DNA from: Bryobacterales bacterium
GTDB lineage: Bacteria; Acidobacteriota; Terriglobia; Bryobacterales; Bryobacteraceae
Reading direction: 5' to 3'
DNA length: 64,000 nt
Assembly: GCA_016721425.1 (NCBI GenBank)
Contig: JADKID010000011.1
Coordinates: forward strand, 1 to 64,000
Shown here: positions 44,187 through 53,628 of the stretch, piece after piece
How the letters are laid out: the number at the start of each line of letters is the position of its first letter
Position numbering within the stretch: the first letter of the stretch is position 1
The notes under the pieces: model-generated
Database searches by the model: none
The model's input: the letters and a program-made list of their open reading frames with translations, nothing else
What the model was told of the DNA's origin: nothing
Program-made: the position numbers and the translations under genes

Positions 44187-44507
44187 ATGACTAAAGCAAT
44201 CAAGTTCTGCGTTTTGTTTCTTACGGCCGCCATGCTGTTTGCCAGCGCTGCATCATATTCCGTGACGTTGTTCCAGCCCTCGATGGTGTCGGGGACGGAG
44301 TTGAAGGCCGGCGAGTACAAGCTCACGATTGACGGCGACAAGGCCACAATCACGAAGGGCAAGGAAAAGGTTGAGGCAGCCGTGAAGATGGAGACGAGCG
44401 AGAACAAGTTTTCGGCCACGTCCGTCCGCTACTCGGATCAGGGTGGCAAGATGAAGATCCAGGAGATTCGCCTGGGTGGGACGACGACGAAGGTTGTTTT
44501 CAACTAA
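44187..44507 (+). CDS. small secreted protein of unknown function
   Basis: A 106-residue protein. A clear signal peptide (IKFCVLFLTAAMLFASAASY) is followed by a short beta-sandwich-like domain: MVSGTELKAGEYKLTIDGDKATITKGKEK, then AAVKMETSENKFSATSVRYSDQGGKMKI, then IRLGGTTTKVVFN. Small proteins of this pattern are frequent in Acidobacteria, but I know no function. A consensus TATAAT, a good ribosome-binding site and a strong terminator behind it suggest a well-expressed single gene. Confidence 0.8.
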   Translation: MTKAIKFCVLFLTAAMLFASAASYSVTLFQPSMVSGTELKAGEYKLTIDGDKATITKGKEKVEAAVKMETSENKFSATSVRYSDQGGKMKIQEIRLGGTTTKVVFN

Positions 44508-44542
44508 GCTTCGGAAAACGAACAACTTAGCGCAGAGATCGT

Positions 44543-44573
44543 ACGGCCGCCGGGCTGATCCGGCGGCCGTTTC
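44543..44573 (+). terminator. Rho-independent terminator
   Basis: An 11-bp stem ACGGCCGCCGG (44543-44553), loop GCTGAT, CCGGCGGCCGT (44560-44570), then a short T-run (TTTCC if the last stem T is counted). It lies 35 bases past the stop of the small secreted protein and upstream of the next promoter. Confidence 0.78.
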
Positions 44574-44591
44574 CATTGTGGGGTGCTTTGG

Positions 44592-44604
44592 TATACTGGC
44601 CCAC
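44592..44604 (+). promoter_or_regulatory. -10 box of a probable leaderless transcript
   Basis: TATACT at 44592-44597 ends 7 bases before the GTG start at 44605; TTTCCA lies 16 bases upstream as a possible -35. Confidence 0.5.
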
Positions 44605-45792
44605 GTGTGGCGCCGCCTCATTCCTTTTCTCTGCGTGGCCGGTCTGGCGATGCCGCTTGCCGCCGAAACCGTGCTGGTAGTGCCGTTCTCTAACGTCAGC
44701 GCGGCGCGCAATCTGGATTGGATTGGAGACAGTGTTTCGGAGACGATTCTGGAGGCGCTGGCGGCGGAGGGGGTTGGGGTGGTGCCGCCGGAGACGCGTG
44801 ACGAGATCTTGCGGCAGATGAGTGTGCGGCGGTATGCGGTACTGACGCGGGCCAGCGTGATGGAGATCGCGGTGAACTGCGACGCGGGGCTGGTATTGTC
44901 CGGCGAGTTTGACTTTGTGCCGGCTGCGGCGGGCAGCGCGTCGAAGGGCGTATTGCGGGTGGGGCTGCGGATTCTCGACGTGCGGCGCATGAAGCGGGGG
45001 GCGGAGTTTAACGTGACGGGGCCTCTGGAGGAGCTTTCGACTCTGCAATCGCGACTGGCGTGGCAATCGCTGCAATCGCTGTCGCCGGAGGTAAGCCACA
45101 CGGAGGACGAGTTTCGCCGCAGCCATCCGGCGGTACGGATTGACGCACTGGAGAGTTACATCCGGGGCCTGCTGGCGTCGCAGACGGATCTGAAGTACAA
45201 GCTATTCACCAACGCGGTGAGGTTGGAGCCATCGTATTCGCAACCGTGCTTCCATCTGGGTAAGCTCAACTACGCGGCGCGGACGTACCGCGGCGCGGCC
45301 GATTGGCTGCAGAAGGTGAATCCGGCGGATCTGCACTACCGGGAGGCGCTGTTCTACCTGGGGCTGAGCCGCTACCAGACGGGCGATTTCAAGGGAGCGG
45401 TGGAGGTATTGCGCAAGCTGGCCGAGATGATTCCGCTGGCCGAGGTGTTGAACAATCTGGGGGCGGCGCAGGTGCGGGCGGGTGAGGCGGGCGCGGCTGA
45501 GACGTTTCTGAAGGCGGTTGAGCTGGATCCGGCCGATCCGGTCTACCACTACAACGCGGGCTACGCGTTGTGGCGGAAGGGGGAGTACGACCAGGCCGCC
45601 GATAGTTTCCGCTCCGCGCTGCAGAGAAAGCCGGAGGACGATACGGCGACGCTGATGCTGGGCCGCTGCTTGAAAAAGCAGGGTCCGCGTCCGGGCGATC
45701 TGAAGACCGAAGCGCTGGAGCGGCTGAAGACGGAGTACAACGAATCGGCATGGCTGGCGCTGAAATCGATGCTGACGCCGAAGGTGAAGTAG
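44605..45792 (+). CDS. exported TPR protein with N-terminal FlgO/TolB-like domain
   Basis: A 395-residue protein. I chose GTG 44605 because it gives a signal peptide (RRLIPFLCVAGLAMPLAAE); longer frames would read through the terminator. Residues 25-150 resemble the FlgO/TolB N-terminal fold (VLVVPFSNVSAARNLDWIGDSVSETILEAL, then VSEVMEIAV-like helices and GLVLSGEFDFVP). TPR motifs follow from about residue 195, including AVRLEPSYSQPCFHLGKLNY, AGAAETFLKAVELDPADPVYHYNAGYALWRKGEYDQAADSFRSAL. Its role is probably protein interaction in the periplasm. It lies between the small secreted protein and the Oar-like receptor. Confidence 0.75.
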   Translation: MWRRLIPFLCVAGLAMPLAAETVLVVPFSNVSAARNLDWIGDSVSETILEALAAEGVGVVPPETRDEILRQMSVRRYAVLTRASVMEIAVNCDAGLVLSGEFDFVPAAAGSASKGVLRVGLRILDVRRMKRGAEFNVTGPLEELSTLQSRLAWQSLQSLSPEVSHTEDEFRRSHPAVRIDALESYIRGLLASQTDLKYKLFTNAVRLEPSYSQPCFHLGKLNYAARTYRGAADWLQKVNPADLHYREALFYLGLSRYQTGDFKGAVEVLRKLAEMIPLAEVLNNLGAAQVRAGEAGAAETFLKAVELDPADPVYHYNAGYALWRKGEYDQAADSFRSALQRKPEDDTATLMLGRCLKKQGPRPGDLKTEALERLKTEYNESAWLALKSMLTPKVK

Positions 45793-45846
45793 ACTGATTT
45801 GCGTTAACTTCCGTTCACAGATAACGAAGGCAGCGCCGGGGGTACC

Positions 45847-45859
45847 TACAATTAAGAGA
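45847..45859 (+). promoter_or_regulatory. -10 box of a probable leaderless transcript
   Basis: TACAAT at 45847-45852 ends 7 bases before the ATG of the Oar-like receptor (45860), and no Shine-Dalgarno sequence is present. Confidence 0.5.
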
Positions 45860-48430
45860 ATGCCGTACCGCGTTGTATCTCTACTGATGCTGGGAGTGTG
45901 CCTGGTTGCGGCGGACCGGCCCGCGCGTGCGCCGGCGCCGGCCAAGCCGCCGGCGAGCCAGACGAGGCTGGGCACCACGGGCCAGCGCAATGAAAACGTG
46001 GTGGTGTGGTTGATTGACACCAACGCGGTGAAGGAAGCCAACATCCGGGTGGGCACGACGCCGACGGCGGTGACCGAGGCCAATGTGGAGAGCCAGTATT
46101 TTGCCGCCGAGCATGGCCGGCCGCCCTCGGAGCTTCTGATGATGCGGCCCGCGGCCGGCGGCTTATCGGGCTGGCACGGCGATGCGTTCTGGTGGCACCA
46201 GAACAGTATTTTTAACGCCCGCACGTTTTTTCAGGTAGGCGGAGTGAAGCCCTCGCACCGCAATAACTACGGTGGGCGGGTGACGGGTGTGGTACCCAAG
46301 CTGGGCGCGCTGACGGCCACCTTTTCGCAGCGCCATATCCGGGGCATGGTCAACGGCAACGTACTGGTCCCGCTGGCGAATGAGCGCACTCCGCTGGCGA
46401 CGGATCCGGCCACCCGCGCGCTGGTGCAGCGGTATCTCGCCGCCTATCCGAACGAGCTACCGAACCGGCTGGATTTTGACCAACGCGCGCTGAACACGAA
46501 TGCGCCGCAGCGGATCGACGACATCTCCGGCACATTGCGGCTGGAAAACAACACGGGCGCGAAGGGCAAGCTGATTCTTTTCCAAAGCCTGGACCGGCAG
46601 CGGATTGACGCGTTCCAACTGGTGGCCGGGCAGAATCCGGACACGGAGATTCACAACGCGCGTTCGCGGATTGTGTGGCAGTATGCCATGACGCCGGCGA
46701 CGCAGTTGCAGCTAGGGGCATCGTATTCGCGCAATCGTTCAGCGCTGGCGCCGGAGCCGAACGCGGTGGGTCCGCGGCTGCGTTTCGGCTATCAGATTGA
46801 GGAGTTGGGGCCTGATTCCAGCTTTCCCATCAACCGCGCCACCAACACGTTCCGCTATGGCGCCGCGGTGCAGCATCAGGCAGCCGGCGGCCGCCATCAG
46901 ATCTCGGCTGGCGGCGATGTGATCCGGTTTCAGCTCAACGGGACGGAGAGCAACAACTCGCGCGGCCAGTTCCAGTTTGGCAACAACTTCGGGCGGACGG
47001 CGATCGACAACCTGCGCTGGGGCACGCCCAATATGTTTGAGGGCTCGGTGGGCGACCTGAACCGCGGCTACCGCAACTGGATGCTCAACGGATATGTGGC
47101 GGATCGTTGGAAGGTGAGCACGAGGCTACAGATCACGTTGGGGTTGCGGTACATGCTGGACTCGCGGCCGAAGGAGATCCACGAGAAGGAGCAACTGCCG
47201 TACCAGACCGATAGCAACAACTTCAGTCCGCGCTTTGCGGTCGCATGGCAGGCCGGCAAGGGTTGGGTGGCGCGTGCCATGTATACCACCACTTTCGGCC
47301 AGATCCTGCCGGTGACTTACCAGCAGATCCGCTACAATCCCCCGAACGTGTACTACCTGATGGTGCCCGATCCGAACCTGGTGAACCCGCTGGGCGGGAT
47401 GGTGATTGGCCCGGGTACGCGGTATTCGCCGATCTGGATCTCGCCGGATCTGGCGACTCCATACTCTCATCAATACAACGCCGGGCTGGAGCGCAAGCTG
47501 GTGGCCGGCAGCGTTTTGCGGGTCAGCTATCTCGGCAGCCGGAGTTTCAAGCTCCTCAACATGTACAGCATGAACCGCGCGGTACCGGTGGCGGGGGTGC
47601 CGTTGACGACGGGCACGGTGGACCAGCGCCGCGGGGACAGCCGCTACTCCGACACGAAGACGGTGGTGAACGCCGGCATCGCCTACTACGACGCGGGCCA
47701 GGTGCTCTGGGATCTGCCGTTGCGCCGGGGGATGATGTTCTCGATGGGTTACACGTTTTCGAAAGCCATCGATGAGGGCGCGGATTTCACGGCGACGGCG
47801 GCGAACAAGGACATCGCGAGTTTCCGGTCGCAATCGCAATACACCTCGCTGAAGGACCGCAAGGGTCTTTCCAATTTCGATTCGACTCATGCACTGGTGT
47901 TCAACTACGTCTGGGATCTGCCCGCGCTGCGGCACGGCGCCGGCTGGGTCCGCACGGCCGCCAGCCAGTGGCAGATCTCCGGCGCCAATATGTGGAAGAA
48001 GGGCACGCCCCTCACGCTCTTTGTGGGCAGCGATGCGCCGGGCTTCGGCAACGTGGATGGGGGAGGTGGGGACCGGCCAAACCTGGTGGACCCGTCGATT
48101 CTGGGCCTGACGGTGGGGCATCCGGACGAGTCGCTGTCCATTTTGCGCCGCGACCGTTTCGCCTTCATCCCGCCGGGGCAATCGGCCGGCAACATGGGCC
48201 GGGGTACGCTGCGGAAGGCCTCCATCTGGAACTGGAACGCGGCGGTCACGCGGCAGATCCGGCTGCCGAACGAGTGGAGTGTGCAGCTTCGGGCGGAAGC
48301 CTTCAATCTCTCCAACACGCCGCAGTTTGACGAACCGCAGCGCAACCTGACGGCGCTGCCGTTCGGCAAGATCACGAACACGCTCAACGATGGGCGCATC
48401 TTCCAAGTGGGGTTCCGCCTGATCCTGTAA
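45860..48430 (+). CDS. Oar-like TonB-dependent receptor (beta-barrel)
   Basis: An 856-residue outer-membrane protein with a signal peptide (RVVSLLMLGVCLVAA). It resembles the acidobacterial Oar/carboxypeptidase-regulatory receptors in its plug and barrel: GWHGDAFWWHQNSIFNARTFF, KPSHRNNYGGRVTGVVPK, NRGYRNWMLNGYVADRWKV, RVSYLGSRSFKLLNM, GYTFSKAIDEGADF and the final NLSNTPQFDEPQRNL. It lacks the N-terminal carboxypeptidase-like domain usual for the family, so it is shorter than the typical 1000-1200 residues. The substrate is unknown. Confidence 0.87.
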   Translation: MPYRVVSLLMLGVCLVAADRPARAPAPAKPPASQTRLGTTGQRNENVVVWLIDTNAVKEANIRVGTTPTAVTEANVESQYFAAEHGRPPSELLMMRPAAGGLSGWHGDAFWWHQNSIFNARTFFQVGGVKPSHRNNYGGRVTGVVPKLGALTATFSQRHIRGMVNGNVLVPLANERTPLATDPATRALVQRYLAAYPNELPNRLDFDQRALNTNAPQRIDDISGTLRLENNTGAKGKLILFQSLDRQRIDAFQLVAGQNPDTEIHNARSRIVWQYAMTPATQLQLGASYSRNRSALAPEPNAVGPRLRFGYQIEELGPDSSFPINRATNTFRYGAAVQHQAAGGRHQISAGGDVIRFQLNGTESNNSRGQFQFGNNFGRTAIDNLRWGTPNMFEGSVGDLNRGYRNWMLNGYVADRWKVSTRLQITLGLRYMLDSRPKEIHEKEQLPYQTDSNNFSPRFAVAWQAGKGWVARAMYTTTFGQILPVTYQQIRYNPPNVYYLMVPDPNLVNPLGGMVIGPGTRYSPIWISPDLATPYSHQYNAGLERKLVAGSVLRVSYLGSRSFKLLNMYSMNRAVPVAGVPLTTGTVDQRRGDSRYSDTKTVVNAGIAYYDAGQVLWDLPLRRGMMFSMGYTFSKAIDEGADFTATAANKDIASFRSQSQYTSLKDRKGLSNFDSTHALVFNYVWDLPALRHGAGWVRTAASQWQISGANMWKKGTPLTLFVGSDAPGFGNVDGGGGDRPNLVDPSILGLTVGHPDESLSILRRDRFAFIPPGQSAGNMGRGTLRKASIWNWNAAVTRQIRLPNEWSVQLRAEAFNLSNTPQFDEPQRNLTALPFGKITNTLNDGRIFQVGFRLIL

Positions 48431-48476
48431 GCAGGATGGAAGCGGCAGGTTACAATAGGAATAGAAACCCCTCCTC

Positions 48477-49406
48477 ATGCTGGCCACGAAAACCATCGTC
48501 GAAGAGATCCAGGATCTGAAGCGCGAGAAGAACGCGATTCTGCTGGCGCACCACTACCAGGAAACCGAGATCCAGGAAATCGCTGATTCCATTGGCGACA
48601 GCCTGGAGCTGGCGCGGCGGGCGCAATCGTTCCAGGGGGATGTGATTGCATTCTGCGGTGTGTGGTTCATGGCGGAGACGGCGAAGGTTCTGAATCCGGA
48701 GCGGATCGTGGTGGTGCCGGACAAGGATGCCGGGTGCAGCCTGGTGGACTCCTGCCGCGCCGATCAGGTGCGCGCCTGGAAGGCGAAGAACCCCGGATAC
48801 GTCATCGTCAGCTACATCAATACTTCGGTGGAAGTGAAAGCGGAGAGCGACATCCTGTGCACGTCGCGCAACGCGGTGGATGTGGTGAACTCCATTCCCG
48901 CGGACCAGCCCATCCTATTCCTGCCGGACATCAATCTGGGGAACTACGTGAAGGCGCAGACGGGGCGCGAGAACATGAAGATCTGGCCGGGGGCCTGCAT
49001 CGTCCATGCGACATTCCCGGCGCGGCGGCTGACGGCGGCGAAGCTGGAGCATCCGCGGGCGCTGGTGGCGGCGCATCCGGAGTGCCCGGCGGACGTGTTG
49101 AAGATGGCAGATTTCATCGGCTCGACGTCGGCTTTGATCGACTGGTGCGTGAAACACCCGGCGAGCGAGTTTATCGTGATGACGGAGAGCGGCGTCTCCC
49201 ATTCGCTTCACAAGCTGGCGCCGGAAAAGACGTTTCACTTCGTGGCCAACGAGAACTGCAACTGCAGCGAGTGCCCGTACATGAAGATGAACACGCTGGA
49301 GAAGCTGCGGGATGCGTTGATGACGCTGCAGCCGCGCGTGGAGTTGCCGTTGGAACTGATGGAGCGGGCCCGCCTCCCTGTAGAGCGGATGCTCGCGTTA
49401 CGTTAG
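48477..49406 (+). CDS. nadA: quinolinate synthase A
   Basis: A 309-residue NadA. Visible signatures are KNAILLAHHYQETEIQEIADSIGDSLELAR near the start, VIAFCGVWFMAETAKVLNPE with the first cluster cysteine, PDKDAGCSLVDSC, YINTSVEVKAESDILCTS and FLPDINLGNYV. The C-terminal NCNCSECPYMKMNTLEKL carries the last cysteine ligand. NadA condenses iminoaspartate with dihydroxyacetone phosphate using a 4Fe-4S cluster; nadB and nadC are not here. TACAAT (48451-48456) lies 20 bases upstream. It is directly followed by moaA, another Fe-S protein. Confidence 0.96.
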   Translation: MLATKTIVEEIQDLKREKNAILLAHHYQETEIQEIADSIGDSLELARRAQSFQGDVIAFCGVWFMAETAKVLNPERIVVVPDKDAGCSLVDSCRADQVRAWKAKNPGYVIVSYINTSVEVKAESDILCTSRNAVDVVNSIPADQPILFLPDINLGNYVKAQTGRENMKIWPGACIVHATFPARRLTAAKLEHPRALVAAHPECPADVLKMADFIGSTSALIDWCVKHPASEFIVMTESGVSHSLHKLAPEKTFHFVANENCNCSECPYMKMNTLEKLRDALMTLQPRVELPLELMERARLPVERMLALR

Positions 49407-50426
49407 GTGGCCAGGAGCGTGCCAATCTTGCCGGAAGCTCCCCTGATCGACACTTTCGGGCGCCTGCACGACAATCTGCGGATTTCGGTGACGGACCGCT
49501 GCAACATCCGCTGTTTCTACTGCATGCCCGAAAGCGGTGTGAAGTTCACGGACCGCCACGAGATCCTGACCTTCGAAGAGATGGAGCGATTCGCTCGGGT
49601 GGCGGTATCGCTGGGCGTGAGCAAGATCCGGGTGACCGGCGGGGAGCCGCTGGTGAGGAAGGATCTGGCAGTTCTGATTGGGAAGCTCGCGCGCATTGAG
49701 GGCGTCAAGGACATTGCGCTCACCACCAATGGCGTGTTGCTGGCCGAGCAGGCTCAGGATCTGTACGACGCCGGGTTGCGGCGGCTGAACGTCCATCTGG
49801 ATACGCTGGACGCGGCACGCTTTCAACAGATCACGAGGCGGGACGAGCATCACCGGGTGATGGCGGGCATCGACAAAGCGCTGGAGCTTGGCTTTGGCCC
49901 GATCAAGATCAACGCGGTGGCGGTAAAGAATCTGGTGGAGCCCGACATCGTGCCGTTGGCGCGGTATGGGCGTGAGCGCGGAGTGGAGATCCGCTACATC
50001 GAGTTCATGCCGCTGGACGCGCAAGGGCTGTGGGACAAGGGCAAGGTGCTGCTGGCGGACACCATGCTGGAGATGCTGGCGGCGGAGATTGGCCCGCTGG
50101 AGGCCGTGCCGGACCCGGACCCGCGCGCGCCGGCGCTGGAATACCGTTTTCTCGATGGCATTGGGAAGATCGGCTTCATCGCCTCGGTGAGCCGGCCGTT
50201 CTGCCTGAACTGCAACCGCATCCGGCTGACCTCGGACGGACAGCTTCGGTATTGCCTGTTTGCGGTGGAGGAGACGGATGTGAAGGGTCTGTTGCGCGGC
50301 GGCGCCGGGGACGATGAGATCCGCAGGACTATTCGCACCACCATCCAGAAGAAGTGGCTGGGCCACGAGATCAACACCGCGCAGTTTGTCGCACCGCCCA
50401 GGCCGATGTACGCAATCGGCGGATAA
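49407..50426 (+). CDS. moaA: GTP 3',8-cyclase MoaA
   Basis: A 339-residue radical SAM enzyme beginning at GTG 49407, immediately after the nadA stop. The N-terminal cluster motif is VTDRCNIRCFYCMPESG. IRVTGGEPLVRKDLAVLIG and IALTTNGVLLAEQAQDLYDAG are typical. The second cluster is bound by FCLNCNRIRLTSDGQLRYCLF. The protein ends in the conserved double glycine (MYAIGG), important for activity. It makes (8S)-3',8-cyclo-7,8-dihydro-GTP, the first step of molybdenum cofactor synthesis. No other moa gene is near, and the following genes encode glycosyltransferases. Confidence 0.96.
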   Translation: MARSVPILPEAPLIDTFGRLHDNLRISVTDRCNIRCFYCMPESGVKFTDRHEILTFEEMERFARVAVSLGVSKIRVTGGEPLVRKDLAVLIGKLARIEGVKDIALTTNGVLLAEQAQDLYDAGLRRLNVHLDTLDAARFQQITRRDEHHRVMAGIDKALELGFGPIKINAVAVKNLVEPDIVPLARYGRERGVEIRYIEFMPLDAQGLWDKGKVLLADTMLEMLAAEIGPLEAVPDPDPRAPALEYRFLDGIGKIGFIASVSRPFCLNCNRIRLTSDGQLRYCLFAVEETDVKGLLRGGAGDDEIRRTIRTTIQKKWLGHEINTAQFVAPPRPMYAIGG

Positions 50427-50429
50427 CTT

Positions 50430-52043
50430 ATGCCGCGCCGTACCCTACCCTATGCCGCCGGGCTGATCCTCTGCATGCTGTTTGGCGCTCTGGGCTTGGC
50501 CTTGCTGACTTATCCTGGCGCGCAATACGACGAGGTCCTGTTCGCCACGGCCATCTACACTCCGGAATACGTCGAGAGTACGGTGCAGTTCAGCTTCGGA
50601 CGGGTTCCCATCATGCTGATGACGTATATCGGCACGTTGAAGGCAGCGCTGTATCTGCCGCTGGTCCACTGGTTTGGCGGCACCAACGCCACGCTGCGTT
50701 TGCCGGTATTGGCGCTGGGGATGGTGTCCATCTGGCTCTTCTATCTGGCGATGCGGCGGCTGGCGGGAACCAAAGCCGCGCTGCTGGCCGGGTTGCTGCT
50801 GGCGACGGATGTCATGTACCTGCTCACGTGCGTGTTCGATTGGGGCCCGGTGGCGATCCAGCACGCGCTCTTCACGGCTCTGCTCTATGCGGGCGTCCGC
50901 TATGCGCAGGAGCAGCGCGGGCGGTGGCTCTTTGTGGCGGCGTTGTGCGCGGGGCTGGCGTTGTGGGACAAGGCGCTGTTCATCTGGCTGCTGGCCGGCT
51001 TTGGCGTGGCGCTGCTGGTGGTATTTCCGCGCGAGGTGTGGCAAGTGGCCCGCAATCGGCGGCGGCTCGGCTTGGTGGCGCTTGGCTTTGTGCTGGGGGC
51101 GGCGCCGTTTCTCTACTACAACAAGATCAAGCCGCTGAACACGTTCAAGGCCAATGTCCAGGTGGACCAGCAGAGCGTGGCGTACAAGTTCATTCAAATG
51201 GACCGCACCTTTGACGGCAGCGCGCTGATGGGCTATCTGGTGCGGGAGGATCCGGCGGGAGCGGTACAAAACCTCAAGAGCTGGGAAAAGATCCCGCTCT
51301 TCCTGAACGGCCATATGGGCAATCCGCGCAACAGCCTGCAACATCTGCTGCTGGTGGCGGTGCTGCTCCTGGCGCCCCTGGTGTGCTGGTTTGGGCCGCA
51401 CCGGCGGGCGGCGATCTTCTTTGTGCTGGGCGGCGTGCTGACCTATGCTTTGATGCTGCTGACACGCAGCGCGGGCGGTTCCGCGCACCACACTATTCTG
51501 CTGTGGCCCGTGCCGCAGATTCTGCTGGCGCTGCTGCTGGCCCAGGTTGCGGCGCTGTGGCCGCGGCGGGGATGGCGGCTGGCGGCGGCGTTTGTCGTTG
51601 TGTGTACGGTCTCCAATCTGACGGTCTTCAACACGTATCTGGCCCACTTCATCGCCTGCGGCCCGGGAGAGTATTGGAGTGACGCTGTCCGGCCTCTGGC
51701 CTACGAGATCGGGCGCAAGTCCGGCCGGTTGATCTTTGCCGTCGACTGGGGCATCACGAACCAGCTCGAGTGGTACGGAAATGGAAGAATCGGATTCCAG
51801 CATGGCAGCGACGGGCTGGTGGTGGGTTTGCCGGAGCCGCTGAACGTGCCGCCCATTGAGCAAGCCCTGGCCAACCCCAACACGATCTTCGTGACCCATC
51901 CGGAAGGCCGTGAGGCGTTTACCGGCGTACGCCAGAAGATGATCGACTTCGCCAGGGAGCGGGGCTACCGGGACGAGGTGGTGCAGACGATTCAGGACCG
52001 GCACGGCGTTGCCATGTTCGAGCTCCATGAATTCAGGAAGTAG
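50430..52043 (+). CDS. GT39-like integral membrane glycosyltransferase, copy 1
   Basis: A 537-residue protein with about 11-12 transmembrane segments. The first extracellular loop contains YPGAQYDEVLFATAIY, with the acidic pair typical of dolichyl/undecaprenyl-phosphate-dependent (GT39/GT83, PMT-like) enzymes. Other marks are LMTYIGTLKAALYLPLVHWFGG, YLLTCVFDWGPVAIQH and LYYNKIKPLNTFKANVQV. The C-terminal soluble part (LIFAVDWGITNQLEWYG to GVAMFELHEFRK) resembles that of its paralogue. It would transfer a sugar from a lipid carrier to a protein or glycan outside the inner membrane. It begins 3 bases after moaA, and its end overlaps copy 2. Confidence 0.85.
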   Translation: MPRRTLPYAAGLILCMLFGALGLALLTYPGAQYDEVLFATAIYTPEYVESTVQFSFGRVPIMLMTYIGTLKAALYLPLVHWFGGTNATLRLPVLALGMVSIWLFYLAMRRLAGTKAALLAGLLLATDVMYLLTCVFDWGPVAIQHALFTALLYAGVRYAQEQRGRWLFVAALCAGLALWDKALFIWLLAGFGVALLVVFPREVWQVARNRRRLGLVALGFVLGAAPFLYYNKIKPLNTFKANVQVDQQSVAYKFIQMDRTFDGSALMGYLVREDPAGAVQNLKSWEKIPLFLNGHMGNPRNSLQHLLLVAVLLLAPLVCWFGPHRRAAIFFVLGGVLTYALMLLTRSAGGSAHHTILLWPVPQILLALLLAQVAALWPRRGWRLAAAFVVVCTVSNLTVFNTYLAHFIACGPGEYWSDAVRPLAYEIGRKSGRLIFAVDWGITNQLEWYGNGRIGFQHGSDGLVVGLPEPLNVPPIEQALANPNTIFVTHPEGREAFTGVRQKMIDFARERGYRDEVVQTIQDRHGVAMFELHEFRK

Positions 52044-53628
52044 GCTTGCCGCGTACGCCGCGTGCGGGCTCTTTGCCGGGCTGGGGCTGCTCTTCTTCGG
52101 CTATCCCGGCGCACAGTACGACGAGGTCTTCTTCTACAATGCGTTGCACGGCAGGGGTGTTGTCGAGTACGCGATGAAGTTCGGGCCCGTCAGCGTGCCG
52201 ATCATGCTGGTGACGTACGCGGGTACCCTGAAGGCCGCTCTTTACGCGCCGCTGCTGCATTGGTTTGGCGCGAGCGACGCCACGCTGCGCCTGCCCGCCA
52301 TCGCATTCGGCGCTCTTTCAGTTGGGCTCTTCTTTCTGGTGATGCGCCGGCTCGCGGGTCCGCGGGCGGCCGCGCTGGTGGCGTTGGTGCTGGCCACGGA
52401 CGCGGTCTATCTACTGACCTGCGTTTTCGATTGGGGGCCTGTCGCGCTCCAGCATCTGCTGAGCGGCGGCGCTCTTTACTGCCTGGTCCGCTTTGCGCAG
52501 GAACGCGCGGACCGCTGGCTCTTTGCCGGGACGCTGTTGGCGGGCCTGGCGCTCTGGAACAAGGCGCTATTTGCGTGGCACCTGATGGGCTTTGGTCTGG
52601 CGCTGCTCATCATCTTCCGCAGAGGGGCGCTACTCCGCACACGCCGGCAGTGGGCTGCCGCGTTGTTGGGCTTTGTACTGGGCGCGGCGCCACTGCTGTA
52701 CTACAACAAGATCCACCGTCTCCGCACATTCCGCTCCAATGTCCGGGTGGGGTCTCTGGAGGTGGATGCAAAGCTCTCCGCCATGAACCACACTCTCGAT
52801 GGCAGTGCGCTGTTCGGCTATCTGGTTCGTGAGGAGCCGGCAGGTCCGGTGCAGGACCTGAAGAGATGGGAGCAAATCCCGCTGGCCCTCAGCGACGCTC
52901 TGGGCGCACCGCGCCGCAGCGTCCAGCAGTGGCTCTTGTGGGCCGCGATTCTCTTGAGTCCCGTGGTGTGCTGGTTTGGACCGCTGCGCCGGCTCGCCCT
53001 CTTCTTCTGGCTGGGCGGGGTCCTCACCTACGCACAGATGTTTCTGACGAAAGGCGCGGGCGGATCGGCGCATCACACAATTCTGATGTGGCCGGCGCCG
53101 CAGATCCTGCTGGGTTTGCTGCTGGCCGAAACGGCACGTCGCTGGCCGCAGCGTGGGCTGCTGGCAGGGATCGCCGTGGTGGCCGTGTGTGTGGCAGGCA
53201 ACGTTGCGGTGCTCAACACCTATCTCGCACGCTTCATTGCATGTGGACCCGGGCCGGTTTGGACCGAAGCCATTCGCCCACTGGTCCGCGAACTGGCCCG
53301 CCGGCCGGAGCGGACGGTCTTCGCCGTGGACTGGGGCATCACGCAGCAACTGGAGTTCTACGGACAGGGTGGCCTCGGCTTGCGCCGGAACAGTGACGGA
53401 GTGGTGGACAACCTGCCGCAGCCGGCCGCCGTCGCGACGCTGGAGCAAGGTCTCGCCGATTCGGCTAACCTGTTCGTCATGCACGCCGAGGGCTATGAGA
53501 CATTCGCCGGAGTGCGCCGTAGGCTGATCAGTTTTGCCGCGCATCGCGGCTACCGGGACGTGCTGTTGCGGACGATACCAGACCGGCACGGTGTTGTGAT
53601 CTTCGAGCTCCATGAATTCCGAAAGTGA
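52027..53628 (+). CDS. GT39-like integral membrane glycosyltransferase, copy 2
   Basis: A 533-residue paralogue of the preceding protein, starting at ATG 52027, which lies inside the last codons of copy 1. Matching regions are YPGAQYDEVFFYNALHG, LVTYAGTLKAALYAPLLHWFG, YLLTCVFDWGPVALQHLL, LYYNKIHRLRTFRSNVRVG and TVFAVDWGITQQLEFYG, ending IFELHEFRK like copy 1. The two have clearly diverged, so the duplication is old and both are probably used, perhaps with different sugars. Its last codons contain the ATG of the Smr gene in the same way that copy 1 contains the start of copy 2. Confidence 0.85.
   Translation: MNSGSRLAAYAACGLFAGLGLLFFGYPGAQYDEVFFYNALHGRGVVEYAMKFGPVSVPIMLVTYAGTLKAALYAPLLHWFGASDATLRLPAIAFGALSVGLFFLVMRRLAGPRAAALVALVLATDAVYLLTCVFDWGPVALQHLLSGGALYCLVRFAQERADRWLFAGTLLAGLALWNKALFAWHLMGFGLALLIIFRRGALLRTRRQWAAALLGFVLGAAPLLYYNKIHRLRTFRSNVRVGSLEVDAKLSAMNHTLDGSALFGYLVREEPAGPVQDLKRWEQIPLALSDALGAPRRSVQQWLLWAAILLSPVVCWFGPLRRLALFFWLGGVLTYAQMFLTKGAGGSAHHTILMWPAPQILLGLLLAETARRWPQRGLLAGIAVVAVCVAGNVAVLNTYLARFIACGPGPVWTEAIRPLVRELARRPERTVFAVDWGITQQLEFYGQGGLGLRRNSDGVVDNLPQPAAVATLEQGLADSANLFVMHAEGYETFAGVRRRLISFAAHRGYRDVLLRTIPDRHGVVIFELHEFRK

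Noticed and set aside
50445..52028. 527-codon minus-strand ORF opposite the glycosyltransferase
   Set aside because: No domain; composition typical of an antisense frame.
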